Notes: generated by a model not told the origin, from the sequence alone. Shown: positions 51,706 through 60,509, counted from the first letter of the stretch. The stretch is 64,000 bases of DNA from Pasteurella skyensis (GCF_013377295.1 NZ_CP016180.1:1860001-1924000), one strand, 5' to 3'. Numbers and translations are program-made.

Positions 51706-53075
51706 AGTTTAAACCTCGCCCATATCAACATTTAATCATTGATTATATCATCAATAACCCCCGTTGCAGTATCTGGGCAGGGATGGGAACCGGTAAAACA
51801 TCATCAACATTAACAGCGATAGATTTACTTTTTTTAAGCGGTATTATTACTCCCCCAGTACTTGTTATTGCTCCGCTCAGGGTAGCAAGCTCAACGTGGG
51901 TTGATGAAGTAGAAAAATGGCAGCACTTATCAGATATGAGAGTTGTTGCGCTTGTTGGCAAACCTCAAGAGCGTTTATTAAAGCTGCAGACTAACGCAGA
52001 TATTTACACCATTAACTATGAAAACATCCCCTGGTTAGTAGAAACTTTAGGAGATGATTGGCAATTCTCTACTGTAATCGCAGATGAAAGTACTAAACTA
52101 AAAAACTACAGAGCGAGAAAAGGCGGAAAGAGAGCTAAATATCTTGCAAGAGTAGCACACAGCAAAGTTACAAGATGGGTAAATTTAACAGGCACCCCAT
52201 CACCAAACGGCTTAATTGACCTATGGGGTCAGCAATGGTTCACAGATAAAGGAAAACGATTAGGCGTAACCTTTACTGGATTTAAAGATCGTTGGTTCAG
52301 GTCTATCCCCATTGGTACAACTGGATTTTTTAAAACCGAGCCATACCCCTTTGCACAAGATGAAATCCAAAACGCACTCCAAGATTGTTGCTTATCAATT
52401 CAAGCAGAAGACTATTTTGATATAAAGAAACCTATACAAACACGAATAGACGTAGATTTACCGCCAAAAGTAATGAAGCTCTACAAAGATTTTGAAAGAG
52501 AAATGTTTATCGAAATAGCGAATGAAGAAATAGAGGCGATGAGTGCTGCGGCTAAAACACAAAAGTGTTTACAACTTGCAAGTGGGGCTGTCTATACCGA
52601 AAGCGGAGAATGGATTGAAGTACACAAAGCAAAACTACAAGCATTAGAAAGTATTGTAGAAGAAGCTGCGGGTACGCCAGTTCTAGTCGCATATCACTTT
52701 AAAAGTGATTTAGCTCGATTAAAAAAACATTTTCCCCAGGGAAAAGAGTTAGACGCAAACCCAAAAACAATAAGAGATTGGAACAAAGGAAAAATCCCAA
52801 TCTTATTCGCGCATCCAGCGAGTGCGGGACACGGATTAAACCTACAAGATGGTGGGAATATTCTCGCTTTCTTTTCTCACTGGTGGGATTTGGAACAGTA
52901 CCAACAAATCTTGGAACGTATAGGTCCTACAAGACAAGCACAAGCAGGACATAATCGTCCTGTATTTATATATCACATTGTCGCTAAGGGAACATTAGAC
53001 CAAGCAGTTATAGAAAGGCGAGATAGTAAAAAAACTGTACAAGAAATTTTATTAGAATCAATGAAACCTGAATAG
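51693..53075 (+). CDS. SNF2-type helicase/translocase
   Basis: 460 residues. Walker A GMGTGKTSS (about 28-36), motif Ia VLVIAPLRVASSTW, motif II VIADESTKLKN (DEST), motif III NLTGTPSPNGL, and C-terminal motifs VAYHFKSD, ILFAHPASAGHGLNLQDGG and QQILERIGPTRQ. Compact SF2 enzyme of the DUF2800-polA-VRR-NUC module, probably recombination-linked replication. Confidence 0.9.
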   Translation: MARLEFKPRPYQHLIIDYIINNPRCSIWAGMGTGKTSSTLTAIDLLFLSGIITPPVLVIAPLRVASSTWVDEVEKWQHLSDMRVVALVGKPQERLLKLQTNADIYTINYENIPWLVETLGDDWQFSTVIADESTKLKNYRARKGGKRAKYLARVAHSKVTRWVNLTGTPSPNGLIDLWGQQWFTDKGKRLGVTFTGFKDRWFRSIPIGTTGFFKTEPYPFAQDEIQNALQDCCLSIQAEDYFDIKKPIQTRIDVDLPPKVMKLYKDFEREMFIEIANEEIEAMSAAAKTQKCLQLASGAVYTESGEWIEVHKAKLQALESIVEEAAGTPVLVAYHFKSDLARLKKHFPQGKELDANPKTIRDWNKGKIPILFAHPASAGHGLNLQDGGNILAFFSHWWDLEQYQQILERIGPTRQAQAGHNRPVFIYHIVAKGTLDQAVIERRDSKKTVQEILLESMKPE

Positions 53076-53246
53076 GAGGTAAAAAAGCGACATATTAAGA
53101 GAGAAAGCCGTAAAGGATAGCGACACTAGTAATGCACCCACACTACTAGTGCCAGCTATGCAGGGATTTTCTGCATATAGCCATACGCCATCCCCCCGAT
53201 CGGGTAGGCGGATTTTAACAGAAAATTTTGGTAATATGGAAAAAAT
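53076..53246 (+). other. Intergenic stretch with orphan ribosome site and hairpins
   Basis: AGGAGGT at 53074-53080 has no start codon within reach. The hairpin CACTAGTA / TACTAGTG (about 53123-53150) and the GCAG/CTGC pair near 53158-53175 follow. This may be a lost gene start or an RNA leader for the Com gene. Confidence 0.35.
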
Positions 53247-53366
53247 ATGCAAAAAATTAAAGAGATCCGTTGTAAAAAGTGTAGAAAACTTCTTGCGAAA
53301 TATAAAAAAGTACAGTACTTAGAAATTAAATGTGTACGTTGCAAGAAAATTAATACTTTTAATTAA
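53247..53366 (+). CDS. com: Com-like zinc-finger translational activator
   Basis: 39 residues with two Cys pairs, IRCKKC (8-13) and IKCVRC (28-33), separated by a basic loop, the form of phage Mu Com (which reads RCKNCNKLL, then IRCPRC). Mu Com binds mom mRNA and opens its start hairpin. Here the next gene is a DNA methyltransferase with an equivalent hairpin. The gene is too short to be noticed by most length cut-offs; RBS is poor (GGAAAAAAT). Confidence 0.8.
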   Translation: MQKIKEIRCKKCRKLLAKYKKVQYLEIKCVRCKKINTFN

Positions 53367-53402
53367 CAGAATTGAGTGTCTGAGTATCCAGAATACCAGA
53401 GC

Positions 53403-53431
53403 GCCATAATTACCTGAGGAAAAATTATGGC
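53403..53431 (+). promoter_or_regulatory. Start-sequestering hairpin of the methyltransferase gene
   Basis: GCCATAATT (53403-53411) pairs perfectly with AATTATGGC (53423-53431), which contains the ATG; the 11-base loop contains the TGAGGA ribosome site. This is equivalent to the translation-inhibiting stem of Mu mom, relieved by Com. Confidence 0.75.
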
Positions 53432-54173
53432 AAAAAAGAAAATAGTAATTTGGGCATTGTTTGACAGCGGAAACGGGTGCTACTCACAAGCCGCTAAAAC
53501 GTTTTCGAATATTAAAATATATCCAATTGGTATTGATATTGAAAATAAAAATAAGCATTTTATCAAGCTGAATTTAGCTGACTACTCAAGATTATTTGGA
53601 GTAAATAAGCTATTTAAAAAACTGGATAGATTACCAAAACCTGATGTTATTATCGCAAGCCCACCGTGCGAAAGTTTTAGCGTAGCAAGCGCTATGCGGG
53701 GAGGAAATGCTTGTTGGAAACAAGAAGATAAAAATGGGTCTCGCTTTGTGATTCGCAATAGAAGAGATTATGAAATACCACAGGTTCCACGAGTACACTT
53801 TCGCTACGAAAAATCATTTTTAAACAGAGTGAACGGCGAATTATGTATTTTCAATACAATTGAAATTATTAAACGTTATCAACCTAAAATTTACATTATT
53901 GAAAATCCTTATGCTAGTAGAATGTGGGACTATATTGAAAAAGTTTTGGGATTTCATATAGAGTATGACAACCCAACATACTACGGAAATTACAATTATC
54001 CAGTTAAAAAACCAACAAAATTTAAAAGTAATATTCCTCTTTCTCTTAAATATGAGAACTATTATTCAGGGGTAAAATTAAGCAATGTTTTAAAAACATA
54101 CAATGCAAGGTCTAATATCCCCCTTGCTCTTATTCGAGATATTTATCGCGAAATAATAAGAGTTTTCAATTAA
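53427..54173 (+). CDS. C5-cytosine DNA methyltransferase-like protein
   Basis: 248 residues. Motif I FDSGNGCYS (12-20), catalytic PPC at 79-81 in ASPPCESFSVASA, ENP in IIENPYASRMW (about 158-168) and a C-terminal SNVLKTYNARSNIP in place of the usual motif IX/X. Target recognition domain is short. No restriction enzyme gene is nearby, so it is an orphan phage methyltransferase, probably masking phage DNA. Translation likely depends on Com. Confidence 0.8.
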   Translation: MAKKKIVIWALFDSGNGCYSQAAKTFSNIKIYPIGIDIENKNKHFIKLNLADYSRLFGVNKLFKKLDRLPKPDVIIASPPCESFSVASAMRGGNACWKQEDKNGSRFVIRNRRDYEIPQVPRVHFRYEKSFLNRVNGELCIFNTIEIIKRYQPKIYIIENPYASRMWDYIEKVLGFHIEYDNPTYYGNYNYPVKKPTKFKSNIPLSLKYENYYSGVKLSNVLKTYNARSNIPLALIRDIYREIIRVFN

Positions 54174-54198
54174 CAAAACCACTATTTTTAAGTCACAT

Positions 54199-54229
54199 AA
54201 GCCTTTTTTAATTAAAAAAGGCTTTTTCT
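54199..54229 (+). terminator. Intrinsic terminator
   Basis: AAGCCTTTTTT-AATT-AAAAAAGGCTT followed by TTTC, after the methyltransferase. Confidence 0.88.
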
Positions 54230-54243
54230 TTATGAGGTAATCT

Positions 54244-54552
54244 ATGCGTAAATTAAAAAAAATGGAAAAGGATACCAACATCCAATTAACAATTGAACAG
54301 TTTGAAATGGTAGAAAAAGTTGTTTTACAGAATAAAAGTGCGGCTCGCCTTCTTTTATTCTTCATAAAAGAAAAAGCCAAGCATTCTACCGTTAAGTTAA
54401 GCTATTCAGAAATAATGGAACGGCTTTTTATATCGTATCCACTGGTTAGAGTTGGCATACGGTTTTTACAAAATAACGGCTATTTAGAGAAGCAAGATTT
54501 TAGAACTTTAAAAGCCACCGAAAAACCCACATTTAATTTATTAAAATTTTAA
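54244..54552 (+). CDS. Winged-helix DNA-binding protein
   Basis: 102 residues. LSYSEIMERLFISYPLVRVGIRFLQNNGYLEKQ (about 59-91) is a helix-turn-helix with wing. GAGGTAATCT site before ATG 54244. Resembles replication-initiator-like or plasmid-type winged helices in phage early regions. Target unknown. Confidence 0.6.
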   Translation: MRKLKKMEKDTNIQLTIEQFEMVEKVVLQNKSAARLLLFFIKEKAKHSTVKLSYSEIMERLFISYPLVRVGIRFLQNNGYLEKQDFRTLKATEKPTFNLLKF

Positions 54553-54567
54553 TTGGAGAAATCAAAA

Positions 54568-54804
54568 ATGAAAAATAACATTGAAGATTTAAACAATCAC
54601 TTGTTTGCACAACTAGAAAGACTTGGTGATGAAGATTTGACTGATGAGCAATTAAAAACAGAAATTGAGAGGACGAAAGCAATTACTGGTGTTGCAGGAA
54701 AGCTTATTGAAAGTGCTAATACTTCTTTGCAACACGCACAGATTGTTCTCGAGTATGGACAGCTTACTGAAAATGCAAAAATACCTAAATTGTTAAGTAA
54801 GTAA
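54568..54804 (+). CDS. Small acidic phage protein (78 aa)
   Basis: 78 residues from ATG 54568, placed by TTGGAGAAA. Helical and acidic (DLNNHLFAQLERLGDEDLTDEQLKTEIERTKAITGVAGKLIESA). Such a helix-loop form is common in phages of this family just before HNH genes. Function unknown. Confidence 0.6.
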   Translation: MKNNIEDLNNHLFAQLERLGDEDLTDEQLKTEIERTKAITGVAGKLIESANTSLQHAQIVLEYGQLTENAKIPKLLSK

Positions 54805-54810
54805 AAAAAA

Positions 54811-55395
54811 ATGAAAGGGAAAAAAATTCATTATTCAAAAGCTGAGTTAATTTGGATTGAGTTAAATCAAAAAGGTAAAAGTCGTAAAGACTTAACTCTA
54901 GAATTTAACAGCAAGTTTAATCGGAAGCTATCTGTTGCTCATCTTTCCGCTCTTTGTAAGCGGAGAAACTGGAAAAATGGATTGTCTGGACAATTTGTTA
55001 AAGGTGCTGTTTCCTGGAATAAAGGAAAGAAAGGTTTAACGGGTCCAAATAGAACTTCTTTTAAAAAAGGTGAAATCCCGCCTAAGACACTTCCTGTAGG
55101 TTCAACAAGATTGTCTGTTCAAGGCTATTATGAAATTAAAATCTCAGAGCCGAATAAGTGGGCTTTAATGCACAGGGAAATTTGGACTAATCATTATGGA
55201 GAAATAGCGAACAATGAAGTAATTGTTTTTAAAGACGGTGACAAAAGCAACTGCGATATAGAAAATCTAATGAAGATTAATCGAGGGGCATTATGTATCG
55301 CTAATCGATATTTTTCAAAGTATCCAAACAAACTCAAAGAGACTGTTTATTTAATGGCTCAATTAAAATATAAATCAAGTCAAAGAGGAAAATAA
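54811..55395 (+). CDS. HNH homing endonuclease-like protein
   Basis: 194 residues. N-terminal helix-turn-helix-like part (LNQKGKSRKDLTLEFNSKF...), a basic middle with SWNKGKKGLTGPNRTSFKKGE, then an HNH core: MHREIWTNHYGEI, VIVFKDGDKSNCDIENL (about 119-151). The usual His before DG is Phe here, so nickase activity is uncertain. Free-standing selfish gene or DNA-processing enzyme. Confidence 0.8.
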   Translation: MKGKKIHYSKAELIWIELNQKGKSRKDLTLEFNSKFNRKLSVAHLSALCKRRNWKNGLSGQFVKGAVSWNKGKKGLTGPNRTSFKKGEIPPKTLPVGSTRLSVQGYYEIKISEPNKWALMHREIWTNHYGEIANNEVIVFKDGDKSNCDIENLMKINRGALCIANRYFSKYPNKLKETVYLMAQLKYKSSQRGK

Positions 55396-55396
55396 A

Positions 55397-55765
55397 ATGT
55401 TAGACATAACAAAAACTAGGTGTTGGTCAAAGGTTGATAAACAATACATTCCAATATCTAGTATAGATTTTTCGCCCCAAAAAGTAGACTTTATTATCAA
55501 CAAAGAGAGCATTTGGCGAACTAGTGATGAGGTCTTATTAGAGTTTTCAACTGGGGTAGAAGATTGCAACGGCAAAGAAATTTATAAAGGGGATATTATT
55601 CGTTATCGCGATAAAATTTACTACGTTGTGTTTATTGACTGTGAATTTAGACTAACTACGGGCAAAGGTTATGATACTAATAACGCTGTTAGTTTAAATG
55701 AGGATGTAGCTTACGAATCAAAAATTATCGGTAATATCAACGAGAACCCTGAAATATTTAGATAA
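55397..55765 (+). CDS. YopX family protein
   Basis: 122 residues. FSTGVEDCNGKEIYKGDIIRY (about 50-70) and the ending KIIGNINENPEIF are diagnostic of YopX, a common phage protein of unknown function. One base after the HNH stop. Confidence 0.9.
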   Translation: MLDITKTRCWSKVDKQYIPISSIDFSPQKVDFIINKESIWRTSDEVLLEFSTGVEDCNGKEIYKGDIIRYRDKIYYVVFIDCEFRLTTGKGYDTNNAVSLNEDVAYESKIIGNINENPEIFR

Positions 55766-55790
55766 TTCAAATCCGTGAAACAAAAAAAAA

Positions 55791-55818
55791 CAATCGCTTA
55801 TACGAGCGGTTTTTTTTA
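55791..55818 (+). terminator. Intrinsic terminator
   Basis: ATCGCT-TATACG-AGCGGT with a run of eight T, just before the DUF6378 gene. Confidence 0.7.
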
Positions 55819-55843
55819 TATCTGAAAAGTAGAGGAAAACAAA

Positions 55844-56149
55844 ATGAAAAATAACACTGTACAAGAAACCCTAGAAAAGCGTGGTGAAACCTATGGCAAT
55901 TTTGAAGATGTTGCACAAACATCGCAAGATCTAAAAAGCGTAGTAATACACGCAGGGAACCGAGGTAAGCTTACAGATGTACAACGTGAGGCTCTAGAGA
56001 TGATTTGCGTAAAACTCGCACGCATTGCAATAGGCAACCCTAATTATGAAGATAATTGGCTAGATATCGCAGGATACGCAACGCTTGTCGTTGATTCTAT
56101 CGCAGGAGAAGGAGTAGAAAATGGAAACAATAGTAATTATTCCAGCTAA
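55844..56149 (+). CDS. DUF6378 family protein
   Basis: 101 residues. RGETYGNFEDVAQTSQDLK and EALEMICVKLARIAIGNPNYEDNWLDIAGYATL (about 52-84) match DUF6378, a helical phage family distantly like MazG folds. Overlaps the excisionase gene by 29 nt, so they are coupled. Role unknown. Confidence 0.78.
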   Translation: MKNNTVQETLEKRGETYGNFEDVAQTSQDLKSVVIHAGNRGKLTDVQREALEMICVKLARIAIGNPNYEDNWLDIAGYATLVVDSIAGEGVENGNNSNYSS

Positions 56150-56336
56150 AACAATGCCGATTTCAAAATACTGTGAAACTTTCGGTTTGACTTTACCACA
56201 AATCAATCGGAGATTGGAACGAGGTATTTGGCAAGAGAACATTCACGTTTTAAAAGTTGAGGGTTGTAAAGAGCGGATTATAGACTTGGAAGAGGTGGAC
56301 AAATGGGCAAGACAAAACAAATGCCAAGTGGTGTAA
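56121..56336 (+). CDS. xis: Excisionase-like protein
   Basis: 71 residues with the winged-helix Xis layout: MPISKYCETFGLTLPQINRRLERGIWQ then HVLKVEGCKERIIDLEEVDKW. Directly before the integrase, overlapping it by 34 nt. Directs excision from ssrA. Confidence 0.8.
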   Translation: METIVIIPAKTMPISKYCETFGLTLPQINRRLERGIWQENIHVLKVEGCKERIIDLEEVDKWARQNKCQVV

Positions 56337-57445
56337 CGATAAGGAAACATAAGACCACCGAAACTATCAATATCAGCTTTTCATATAAAGGTATTCGTTG
56401 TAGAGAACCTTTAAACATTCCAGTCAACCAATCTAACATTAAGTATGCAGGTCGTTTAGTCGGCGAAATTTTAAATAAAATCGAAAGAAATACATTTAAC
56501 TACGCCGATTACTTTCCAAATTCCAGAAAATTAAAACTTTTTGGCAAGATGGTAGAGGGAGTAACTGTAATTGTTTACTTAGATGAATACCTAGAAACCT
56601 GTAAATCTAGGAAATTATCGCCATCCACAATCGACGGGTACTTAAAAATCAAGGGGCAATTAAAACATTTTCATAATGTTGCCGTATCTCAACTTACACC
56701 TGCGATGATTAAAAATTGGATTAAGCAACAAGAAACAAAAACAAAGACAATACGTAATCGATTGTCTTTTTTAAAGTCTGCACTGGATGAAGCAGTAACC
56801 GATGGCGTTATAACAATAAATCCAGTGTCGCTTGTAACTGTTGCTCGATATAAATCAACAGAAACAGACAGTAATAAAAAAGATTATATTGTCGATCCTT
56901 TTTCACCGACCGAAATAAATGCTATTCTTGAAAGTTGTAAATACGAACAGTGGCGTAATTTATTTCAATTTGCGTTTAGGACTGGATTACGCAGTTCTGA
57001 ATTATGTGCTTTGCGTTGGATTGATATAGATTTTGAAGATAAAACGGCTCACGTACAAACAGCAAAAGTAACGAAAGGCGTTGTAAAAGGTACAAAAACA
57101 AAATCAGGAAATCGAATAGTAGAATTAGATGATGTAGCAATATCCGCAGTTAAAGATCAACTTAGTTTTACTAAAGATAGTGATTTTGTATTTAATGATC
57201 CAAAAACTAAAAAAGGTTGGCAAAACGCAGATGCAATACGCAAAAAAGCGTGGGTACCAACTCTTAAAAAATCAGAAGTTCGATATAGAAACCCCTATCA
57301 AACCCGTCACACTTTTGCGACACGTCATATCAGTTTAGGAGCAAACCTTTTCTGGTTATCAAAACAAATGGGACATAAAGGTCCTGAGATGTTGCTTCGA
57401 GTGTATGGCTCATTTCTCAAAGAATACGAAGCTTTAAAAAACTAA
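56303..57445 (+). CDS. int: Tyrosine recombinase integrase
   Basis: 380 residues from ATG 56303 (GAGGT site). N-terminal arm-binding domain (VTIRKHKTTETINISFSYKGI), core-binding domain (about 88-180), catalytic domain with Arg230 (TGLRSSE), Lys267, Arg335 in PYQTRHTFA, His358 in MGHKG and Tyr368 in RVYGSF. Ends 117 bp before attR, so it inserts the phage in ssrA. Confidence 0.93.
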   Translation: MGKTKQMPSGVTIRKHKTTETINISFSYKGIRCREPLNIPVNQSNIKYAGRLVGEILNKIERNTFNYADYFPNSRKLKLFGKMVEGVTVIVYLDEYLETCKSRKLSPSTIDGYLKIKGQLKHFHNVAVSQLTPAMIKNWIKQQETKTKTIRNRLSFLKSALDEAVTDGVITINPVSLVTVARYKSTETDSNKKDYIVDPFSPTEINAILESCKYEQWRNLFQFAFRTGLRSSELCALRWIDIDFEDKTAHVQTAKVTKGVVKGTKTKSGNRIVELDDVAISAVKDQLSFTKDSDFVFNDPKTKKGWQNADAIRKKAWVPTLKKSEVRYRNPYQTRHTFATRHISLGANLFWLSKQMGHKGPEMLLRVYGSFLKEYEALKN

Positions 57446-57475
57446 ACCTCACGGATCACCGACGGATCATTTTAA

Positions 57476-57556
57476 GTTGTATCTGTGTTGTATTAAAATT
57501 GAGTGATTTTAAATAAATGCTTGATTTGCAACGCTTAGTTGTATCGCTGTTGTATG
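57476..57556. repeat. Integrase arm-type repeats
   Basis: GTTGTATCTGTGTTGTATT (57476-57494) and GTTGTATCGCTGTTGTATG (57538-57556) match at 16 of 19; each holds two GTTGTAT units. They flank the att core, as arm-binding sites do. The preceding ACGGATCA pair (57450-57470) is also repeated. Confidence 0.7.
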
Positions 57557-57561
57557 AAAAT

Positions 57562-57587
57562 TGGTGGAGCTGGGGGGAGTTGAACCC
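57562..57587. repeat. attR core (26 bp)
   Basis: Identical to attL and equal to the last 26 nt of mature tmRNA including CCA. Confidence 0.95.
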
Positions 57588-57928
57588 CCGTCCGAAATTT
57601 CTCTACCGTCAGTACTACATGTTTAGTCTAATCTTTAATTTAACTTACTCACTGCGGATAGACACGCGATAAGTAAGCGAACTTGGTTTAATTTAATGCT
57701 TCGATCCTCAAGTTGCGGCTTCCACACGATCTTGTTTGGTTTTGACTCCTCTTGATCCCCGTCTTACAAGCTAAAGCTAGGGAGAGAAGGCTCTATGCAG
57801 GTTATTAAGCTGCTAGTGCGTAGTTTTCGTCGTTTGCGACTATTTTTTTGCGGTTTGTTTACGAGGCCTACCGCACCTCGACATGCACTTTGGGCTTCGC
57901 TAATCCCGTCGAATCCTGAATCAGCCCC
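57562..57928 (-). ncRNA. ssrA: tmRNA
   Basis: 367 nt. 5' end GGGGCTGATTCAGGATTCGACG, tag frame GCAAACGACGAAAACTACGC... at 57805-57837 encoding ANDENYALAA followed by two TAA, and 3' end GGGTTCAACTCCCCCCAGCT...CCA. 5' and 3' ends pair as the alanine-tRNA-like domain. The tag is the same as in E. coli. Host ribosome-rescue RNA; its 3' end here is supplied by the phage attR. Confidence 0.97.
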
Positions 57929-57954
57929 ATTCTTAAAAAAATCTAAGAAGAAAG

Positions 57955-57983
57955 ATTCTATCAGAAGAGGTAAGATCTGTAAA
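57955..57983 (-). promoter_or_regulatory. ssrA promoter
   Basis: Minus strand TTTACA, 17-bp spacer, TAGAAT, ending 27 bp before the mature 5' end. Confidence 0.8.
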
Positions 57984-58045
57984 CTTTTTTGCAATTTTGT
58001 TTTCTATGTTACTATAGCAACCTAATTGCAAATTAAGGAAATAGA

Positions 58046-58954
58046 ATGAGTGATACCCAAGAAACTAAATTACTTGAAGCAAAAGAAAAACATTTACCTG
58101 CAAAACGTGATGATTTTGCAACTAATATGCTAATTCCTCAAGGTGATTTAGATAGCTATATTCGTATGGCTAATCAATATCCCGTTTTAACCGCAGAAGA
58201 GGAAAAGGAATTAGCAGAGCGTTTATATTATGATGAAGATATTGAGGCGGCGAAACAGTTAATTCTTTCTCATCTACGCTTTGTGGTACATATTGCTCGT
58301 GGTTATATGGGATATGGCTTACCCTTAGCCGATTTAATTCAGGAAGGCAATATTGGGTTAATGAAAGCAGTAAAGCGTTTTAATCCTGAAGTGGGTGTTC
58401 GTCTTGTTTCTTTTGCCGTGCATTGGGTTAAGGCTGAAATTCACGAATATGTGCTGAAAAACTGGCGAATTGTAAAAGTAGCCACTACAAAAGCACAACG
58501 TAAATTGTTTTTTAATCTTCGCAAAAATAAACATCGTTTAGCGTGGTTTAATGAAGAAGAAGTCAATCACGTTGCTAATGAATTAGGCGTTTTACCTTCT
58601 GATGTCAAGGAGATGGAATCCAGAATGACAGGACAAGATCTTGGATTTGATTTACCTACTAACGAAGACAGTGATGATGCTTATGTTCCTTCAATGTATT
58701 TAGAAGATGATGAATCTAACTTTGCCGATGATATTGAAGATGAACAATATAGTGGACAAGCAACCGCAAAACTTGCCTATGCGTTAGCGACTTTAGATGA
58801 AAGAAGCCAAGAAATCATTAAAACTCGCTGGTTAGATGATAATAAAGCCACATTACAAGACTTAGCTAATAAATATAGTATTTCTGCGGAAAGAGTACGT
58901 CAATTAGAAGCCGCCGCACTGAAAAAAATTAAACAGGCTATTACATTAGATTAA
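58046..58954 (+). CDS. rpoH: Heat-shock sigma factor RpoH
   Basis: 302 residues, sigma-32 type. Region 2 ([39 protein letters not shown], about 73-111), RpoH box [12 protein letters not shown] (about 149-160), region 4 ([17 protein letters not shown] ... [17 protein letters not shown]). Slightly longer than E. coli RpoH (284), through an acidic insert [17 protein letters not shown] near 213-229. Diverges from ssrA with a 117-bp gap. Confidence 0.97.
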   Translation: MSDTQETKLLEAKEKHLPAKRDDFATNMLIPQGDLDSYIRMANQYPVLTAEEEKELAERLYYDEDIEAAKQLILSHLRFVVHIARGYMGYGLPLADLIQEGNIGLMKAVKRFNPEVGVRLVSFAVHWVKAEIHEYVLKNWRIVKVATTKAQRKLFFNLRKNKHRLAWFNEEEVNHVANELGVLPSDVKEMESRMTGQDLGFDLPTNEDSDDAYVPSMYLEDDESNFADDIEDEQYSGQATAKLAYALATLDERSQEIIKTRWLDDNKATLQDLANKYSISAERVRQLEAAALKKIKQAITLD

Positions 58955-58959
58955 TGTTC

Positions 58960-59016
58960 ATAGCGGTATGATGAGAACAAAAATTTGCAAATTTTTATCA
59001 ACATCTTACCGCTTAA
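58960..59016. repeat. Convergent USS pair acting as terminator
   Basis: TAGCGGTATGATG and CATCTTACCGCTTA face each other around AAAAATTTGCAAATTTTT, between convergent rpoH and symporter genes, as at 382-438. Confidence 0.75.
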
Positions 59017-59025
59017 TTAACTTAG

Positions 59026-60387
59026 TTATCCATTCTGTTGCTTCATTCGCTCAAAATAACCTTTAGTTTCATCAATAATAATGTGACGTAGTGCAATTAG
59101 TGCAATTAGATTAGGGAATGCCATTAGCCCATTTACGATATCTGCAATCGTCCAAATAGTTTGTAATTTAATCATTGGTGCGACAGCAATCAATACAATA
59201 AAGACAATTCGATAAAACTTAATGCCTTTAGTACGCCCTCCTGTTAGATATACAAAACAGCGCTCTCCATAATAGCACCACCCTAAAATAGTGGTGAAAG
59301 CAAAGAAAACTAATCCAACGGTCACTACAATTGATCCAAATGAATTTGATAAACCTGTTGAAAATGCAAGATTAGTTAAAGCAGCACCTTCTACATCACC
59401 CTGCCAAGTGCCTGTTAATACAATCACTAAACCAGTCATTGTACACACAATAATAGTGTCTAAAAATGTCCCTGTCATTGAGATTAAACCTTGACGAACA
59501 GGTTCATTGGTTTGAGCTGCCGCTGCCGCAATCGGAGCAGATCCTAAACCAGATTCATTTGAGAAAATACCACGAGCCACTCCAGACTGAATGGCTTGCA
59601 TAACAGTAAAACCTAAAGCTCCACTTACTGCTGATTCAGGATTAAATGCCATTTTCACTATAAATACAATAGTTTCAGGTAATTTATCAGCATTTAGTAC
59701 CAAGATCACAACAGATACTAAAATATAAGCGAATGCCATAAAAGGTACTACAATACTCGCAATTTTAGAGATTCGTTTTACACCCCCTAAAATAATGGCA
59801 GCCACACAAGCCGTTAAGATAATTCCACTTATAAAAATAGGAACACTAAATGTATCGTGCAATGCGTGGGTAATACCGTTAATTTGAGGGAACGTACCTA
59901 TTCCAAAAAAGGCTACCATTACACCAAATAATGCAAATAACTTTGCAAGCCATTTCCACTTTTGCCCCATTCCCATTTCAATGTAATACATTGGACCACC
60001 AGAAATAAAGCCATCTTTATCTCGTCCACGAAATTTAATTGCAAGTAACCCTTCTGCATATTTGGTCGCCATTCCAAAAATAGCAATGATCCACATCCAA
60101 AATAAAGCACCTGGACCACCTGCTTGAATAGCGGTGGCTACGCCCACAATATTCCCTGTTCCAATAGTAGCGGCTAAAGCGGTTGCTAAAGATGCAAAAG
60201 CAGAAATATCTCCTTTTTGATTTTCACCTTTTTCAGGTTTAAAAATATATTTTAATGCTCGTGGCAAGCGGAAAATCTGAATAAGTTGTAATTTGAACGT
60301 AAAGTAAATCCCAACGCCTGCTAATAAAATAAGCAGGGGAGGCCCCCAAATAAAACTATCAATCGCTTTTAAAATTGTATCTAACAT
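59026..60387 (-). CDS. Sodium:alanine/glycine symporter (AGCS family)
   Basis: 453 residues from ATG 60387 with a GAGGA site; the frame extends far upstream but that region is a riboswitch. About 10-11 membrane segments. Family motifs: ASLATALAATIGTGNIVGVATAIQAGGPGALFWMW (about 65-99), GGPMYYIEMG, and ANESGLGSAPIAAAAAQT-like FSNESGLGSAPIAAA (about 275). Takes up alanine or glycine with sodium; the glycine riboswitch favours glycine. Confidence 0.93.
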   Translation of the reverse strand: MLDTILKAIDSFIWGPPLLILLAGVGIYFTFKLQLIQIFRLPRALKYIFKPEKGENQKGDISAFASLATALAATIGTGNIVGVATAIQAGGPGALFWMWIIAIFGMATKYAEGLLAIKFRGRDKDGFISGGPMYYIEMGMGQKWKWLAKLFALFGVMVAFFGIGTFPQINGITHALHDTFSVPIFISGIILTACVAAIILGGVKRISKIASIVVPFMAFAYILVSVVILVLNADKLPETIVFIVKMAFNPESAVSGALGFTVMQAIQSGVARGIFSNESGLGSAPIAAAAAQTNEPVRQGLISMTGTFLDTIIVCTMTGLVIVLTGTWQGDVEGAALTNLAFSTGLSNSFGSIVVTVGLVFFAFTTILGWCYYGERCFVYLTGGRTKGIKFYRIVFIVLIAVAPMIKLQTIWTIADIVNGLMAFPNLIALIALRHIIIDETKGYFERMKQQNG

Positions 60388-60436
60388 TGAAAATTCCTCG
60401 TAAAAAAATAGTTTACAAGGAAAGAAAAGTAGAAAT

Positions 60437-60470
60437 GCAAGCGGTATGATCTTTATAAAAATTTGCAAAA
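60437..60470 (+). repeat. DNA uptake signal sequence
   Basis: GCAAGCGGT followed by ATGATCTTT and AAAAATTTGCAAAA, in the leader of the symporter gene. Confidence 0.75.
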
Positions 60471-60509
60471 ATACATAAAGACCACAAACCACTCTATAGA
60501 AAGAGTTAC

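Larger units (their letters stand above)
8123..57587. mobile_element. Prophage, temperate myovirus, integrated in ssrA
   Basis: About 49.5 kb bounded by a 26-bp direct repeat identical to the 3' end of tmRNA. It contains integrase and excisionase beside the right repeat, CI and Cro repressors, replication, packaging, head, contractile tail (sheath, tube, tape measure, baseplate), fibre and lysis genes. All structural modules look intact, so it is probably inducible. The phage supplies a replacement ssrA 3' end at the right junction, keeping tmRNA functional. Confidence 0.95.
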
